Virus record (IMG/VR): IMGVR_UViG_3300050821_002969
Coordinates: 64,001-103,362 of that record
From: a virus
DNA: 39,362 bases
Reading direction: 5' to 3' (one strand)
Shown here in pieces: positions 37,522 through 39,362 of this stretch. Every line of letters begins with the position of its first letter. Position 1 is the stretch's first letter. The position numbers were made by a program, and so were the translations under genes. The notes beneath the pieces were generated by a model that ran no database searches, was not told the origin of the DNA, and was given only the letters and a program-made list of their open reading frames with translations.

Positions 37522-37563
37522 GTTTCCTTAGATGCTTAACAACCCGTAAAAGGTCGCGGGAAG

Positions 37564-37728
37564 TTATTCGTGCTCAACCGTAAACGAAACATCGTTGGTT
37601 TCGGCTAGTTCTTGGATGTCGTTAACAAATTGATCCGCCCTAGACTGAAGTGTGCCCTCGTCTATTTCGCGGTCGGTTTCAAAGCCAAACGTTAAAAGCC
37701 ATTTACGCGGCGCTTCTGTGGTTGCCAT
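37564..37728 (-). CDS. hypothetical small acidic protein (54 aa)
   Basis: The start at 37728 (MATTEAPRKWLLTFGFETDREID) is preferred over the longer frame because GGGGGA lies five to six bases upstream. The product is acidic with one beta-helix-beta pattern (KWLLTFGFETD...LQSRADQFVNDIQELAETNDVSFTVEHE). It is the first gene after the capsid terminator. Unknown function. Confidence 0.6.
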   Translation of the reverse strand: MATTEAPRKWLLTFGFETDREIDEGTLQSRADQFVNDIQELAETNDVSFTVEHE

Positions 37729-37782
37729 GTTTTTCCCCCATTCTACAAGGTATTGGATGGCAGATTGCGGGAATTGGATGTA

Positions 37783-37814
37783 AAAGAAAAACACCCCAGA
37801 TTACTCTGGGGTGT
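37783..37814 (-). terminator. strong rho-independent terminator after the capsid gene
   Basis: On the - strand ACACCCCAGA (37814-37805) pairs over ten bases with TCTGGGGTGT (37800-37791), loop GTAA, followed by TTTTTCTTTT (37790-37781). It stands seventeen bases after the capsid stop codon and separates capsid transcription from the accessory genes. Confidence 0.9.
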
Positions 37815-37830
37815 AAGTTGTTGAAAACGC

Positions 37831-38223
37831 TCAAGAAATCGACGCTTCTGCTTTCAGAAGTCGAAATCTTGGGTGGAGTGCCGCTGATTGTGGAACCCTC
37901 ATGGCTGCGTACTTAAAATTGTACGCGCATGAAGCGCCCACTACCCTTGCTGGATCGGCTACCGATGGTTCCCAGTTACGCACGATCAACTGATAATTCC
38001 GTTGTTCCGGGATTTCAGTTGCACCAAGCGATACCGAGAATACAGCATCTTGTCCGACAACGTAGGTACCGTAACCCGTCTTGCTTCCTGACGGGAAGGA
38101 CGCGAAGGTCGATGCGGTGGTTGTTTCAATGAATCGAGCGCCAGCTACATCTATTACGCGATACCCCTGTACACCACGCATGAGTTCTTCCGAACCCTCT
38201 TTGTGGTATTTGCAATCTGTTAC
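37831..38223 (-). CDS. major capsid protein, 3' exon (C-terminal part)
   Basis: The C-terminal part of the HK97-fold capsid, N4-gp56-type: SEELMRGVQGYRVIDVAGARFIETTTAST..., GYGTYVVGQDAVFSVSLG, and the terminal NFKYAAMRVP strand. The frame is open upstream to a stop near 38231. I place the exon boundary at 38223, so that splicing gives ...AAFDLNKH-VTDCKYHKEGSEELMRG. The only ATG in this frame lies within the domain and has no ribosome site, which supports production by splicing from the 5' exon at 39141-39362+. Confidence 0.8.
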   Translation of the reverse strand, partial: VTDCKYHKEGSEELMRGVQGYRVIDVAGARFIETTTASTFASFPSGSKTGYGTYVVGQDAVFSVSLGATEIPEQRNYQLIVRNWEPSVADPARVVGASCAYNFKYAAMRVPQSAALHPRFRLLKAEASIS

Positions 38224-39140
38224 CCGTAGTTTTTAACTACGCGGCCATCTCATTTCTGGATGACTCAATGCATCGCTGCATTGTTCGGACTATCTCTTTG
38301 CCCACTTGGGCATCGCCTATATAGTCTCTACACGTTCCCTTGCGGGCTTCGCTCGGTGTTTTCTCTTGCGAGACGTTCACCGAATTAGGGCGATTATCAG
38401 TTCTGGGTTTCCCTAGAATGACCCCGATGTTGAGGATATCAATTACGCCGCCTGCTGTATTGTCGTTCAGTCACTTTTGTTTTGGCAGCCAACGTCACCG
38501 TTGGTGCGCTCTTACTGTTACCAGCAAGGTCAGACTCTATCTTCACTAGGCGGCTGTCGCGCATTTCCTAGTGTCTGGCGTATTAGTCGTTACGGATTCT
38601 TGGTTATTGAGAAATTGGCAACGTTCCGCGAGTTTTTGTCTAACCTCGTGGTGTTTGCCTTCTAGGCGAACCCATTCGAGGGCCAACCTTGCTTGCTCTT
38701 GCTTGATTTTTAAATAAGGCAAGATTCCAAGCAGAAAAGGCTCCCGTGCTTCGCGTGTCAGAATGTGCCATGTCCAGCGCTTCCTGTGGTGCTCTTTTAC
38801 TTTTTTGACGCCGTAATAGCGCCCACCAAACATCCCCTGAATCCACGCAATGAGCGGGAAGTGAGAATTGTTGATGCTTATTTGCAACGAAGGCCGCATA
38901 AACGTTTTGGTTGATTTCCGGTAGTAGGTTTTGCCCTTAACCTTATAGGGCGCTCCTTCTCGGTTGGTTGCTTTCCCAAAACCCATGTAAATCGTGCCTT
39001 CAGCATCAAGCATAGAAGCGATGTACGACCAATCTGTATCTAGCATTTCTCGTAACCAAGCCTTTCCTCGGTATTGTCCTTGTGGACGTGATAATTATAA
39101 CACGGCAAGGGGTTCCACCGATATAGCCAGATTACGACCC
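38224..39140 (-). ncRNA. group I self-splicing intron in the capsid gene
   Basis: The intervening 917 bases carry a clear group I catalytic core on the - strand. P7 is formed by AGACTAT (38327-38321) and ATAGTCC (38293-38287), the P8 hairpin is GCCC-AAGT-GGGC (38311-38300), and the surrounding GTAGAGACTATATAGG / AAGAGATAGTCCG matches the conserved P3/P7 text. P4-like CGGTG/CACCG lies just upstream. A hairpin CGTAGTT/AACTACG (38241-38225) sits next to the 3' splice site. The 5' splice site is proposed after CAT (39141), where AACAT can pair with the internal guide GTGTT (39103-39099), placing the usual U-G wobble at the junction. Confidence 0.8.
38546..39046 (-). CDS. LAGLIDADG homing endonuclease inside the intron
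   Basis: A 166-residue protein encoded between P1 and the core. YIASMLDAEGTIYMGF is a LAGLIDADG helix with its acidic residue followed by the first beta strand. The rest (QISINNSHFPLIAWIQGMFGGRYYGVKKV, RRKWTWHI-like, REPFLLGILPYLKIKQEQARLALEWV) matches a single-motif member that works as a homodimer. It would cut intron-less capsid genes and promote spread of the intron. GAGG lies upstream of the ATG. Confidence 0.85.
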   Translation of the reverse strand: MLDTDWSYIASMLDAEGTIYMGFGKATNREGAPYKVKGKTYYRKSTKTFMRPSLQISINNSHFPLIAWIQGMFGGRYYGVKKVKEHHRKRWTWHILTREAREPFLLGILPYLKIKQEQARLALEWVRLEGKHHEVRQKLAERCQFLNNQESVTTNTPDTRKCATAA

Positions 39141-39362
39141 ATGTTTGTTTAGGTCGAACGCAGCAAAAGGGTGAATAATCCCAGCGAAAAGCCCATCCGT
39201 CTGGGGTCTAACGTCCGCACCACGCAGTGACATTACAGCCTGACGTGTCAACGATGCAGAAAGGAATTCGTTGTCAGTGCAGGAAATAACGATGCTGGTG
39301 TCGGCGGTAGCCTCAGCTTCAAACTCGGTACGAGCCAACGTGTTTGCTGTTAGAGCAGCACG
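39141..39362 (-). CDS. major capsid protein, 5' exon (partial, runs off the window)
   Basis: The frame is open to the window edge. ARTEFEAEATADTSIVISCTD and NEFLSASLTRQAVMSLRGADVRPQTDGLFAGIIHPFAAFDLNKH carry the signature 'L.......A...LR......dG.y.giIHP..a.Dl' of N4-gp56-like capsid proteins. Without splicing the frame would stop two codons after the proposed exon end (GGG TCG TAA). The amino-terminal half lies beyond 39362. Confidence 0.8.

Noticed and set aside
38340-38665. Small + strand frames inside the intron
   Set aside because: They lie opposite the group I core and the LAGLIDADG gene, without ribosome sites.

Overview
The window is part of a tailed bacteriophage genome, from a lytic or possibly temperate phage with podovirus-like virion genes. 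No host chromosomal genes are visible. Genes are short and tightly packed, with ATGA, TAATG and GTGA overlaps and strong Shine-Dalgarno sites of the GGAGG type. GTG and TTG starts are common. The major capsid protein at the right edge looks like the N4-gp56-type HK97 fold. Terminase and portal genes are not in the window and presumably lie beyond 39362. The host cannot be named. It is probably a bacterium with a Tat pathway, because the phage encodes both a Tat substrate and a TatA-like protein.

Layout. (1) 1-1281, + strand: a leader region and four small genes with terminators. (2) 7180-1293, - strand: a polycistronic early-type block of mostly very small genes. It includes a DUF932 protein, an ADP-ribosyltransferase-like protein, two HExxH mini-metallopeptidase-like paralogs, a QueD-like fold that lacks its metal ligands, several tiny membrane peptides and a hexapeptide-repeat protein. 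(3) 7285-9854, + strand: a third metallopeptidase paralog with an apparent frameshift, a ~400-base gene-free structured RNA candidate with an H-type pseudoknot, small genes, a catalytic-domain-only tyrosine recombinase and a PD-(D/E)XK-like endonuclease. (4) 39362-9843, - strand: the long late block, read from high to low coordinates. It starts with the capsid gene, which is split by a group I intron carrying a LAGLIDADG endonuclease. It continues through a terminator, small accessory genes and two phosphatase/phosphoesterase genes. Next comes a glycan-modification cluster of an epimerase, glycosyltransferases and SAM methyltransferases, mixed with small virion-like proteins. Then come the Tat module, a secreted Cys-rich tailspike-like protein, tail adaptor and nozzle genes and internal (ejection) proteins, ending with two lysozyme-fold proteins.

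The most unusual feature is at 25894-26543. A complete TatA-like gene is coupled by a GTGA overlap to a gene with a textbook twin-arginine signal peptide. The body of that second protein resembles two segments of the phage's own capsid-protein family, apparently in swapped order. Close downstream lies a tailspike-like protein with a Sec-type signal peptide and many cysteines. Together these suggest that this phage exports some virion-like proteins out of the cytoplasm.

Other features of note: homing-type endonucleases are very dense (up to six). Three genes look broken by a single base, two of them at homopolymers. A stop-palindrome-terminator module occurs three times near the left end.
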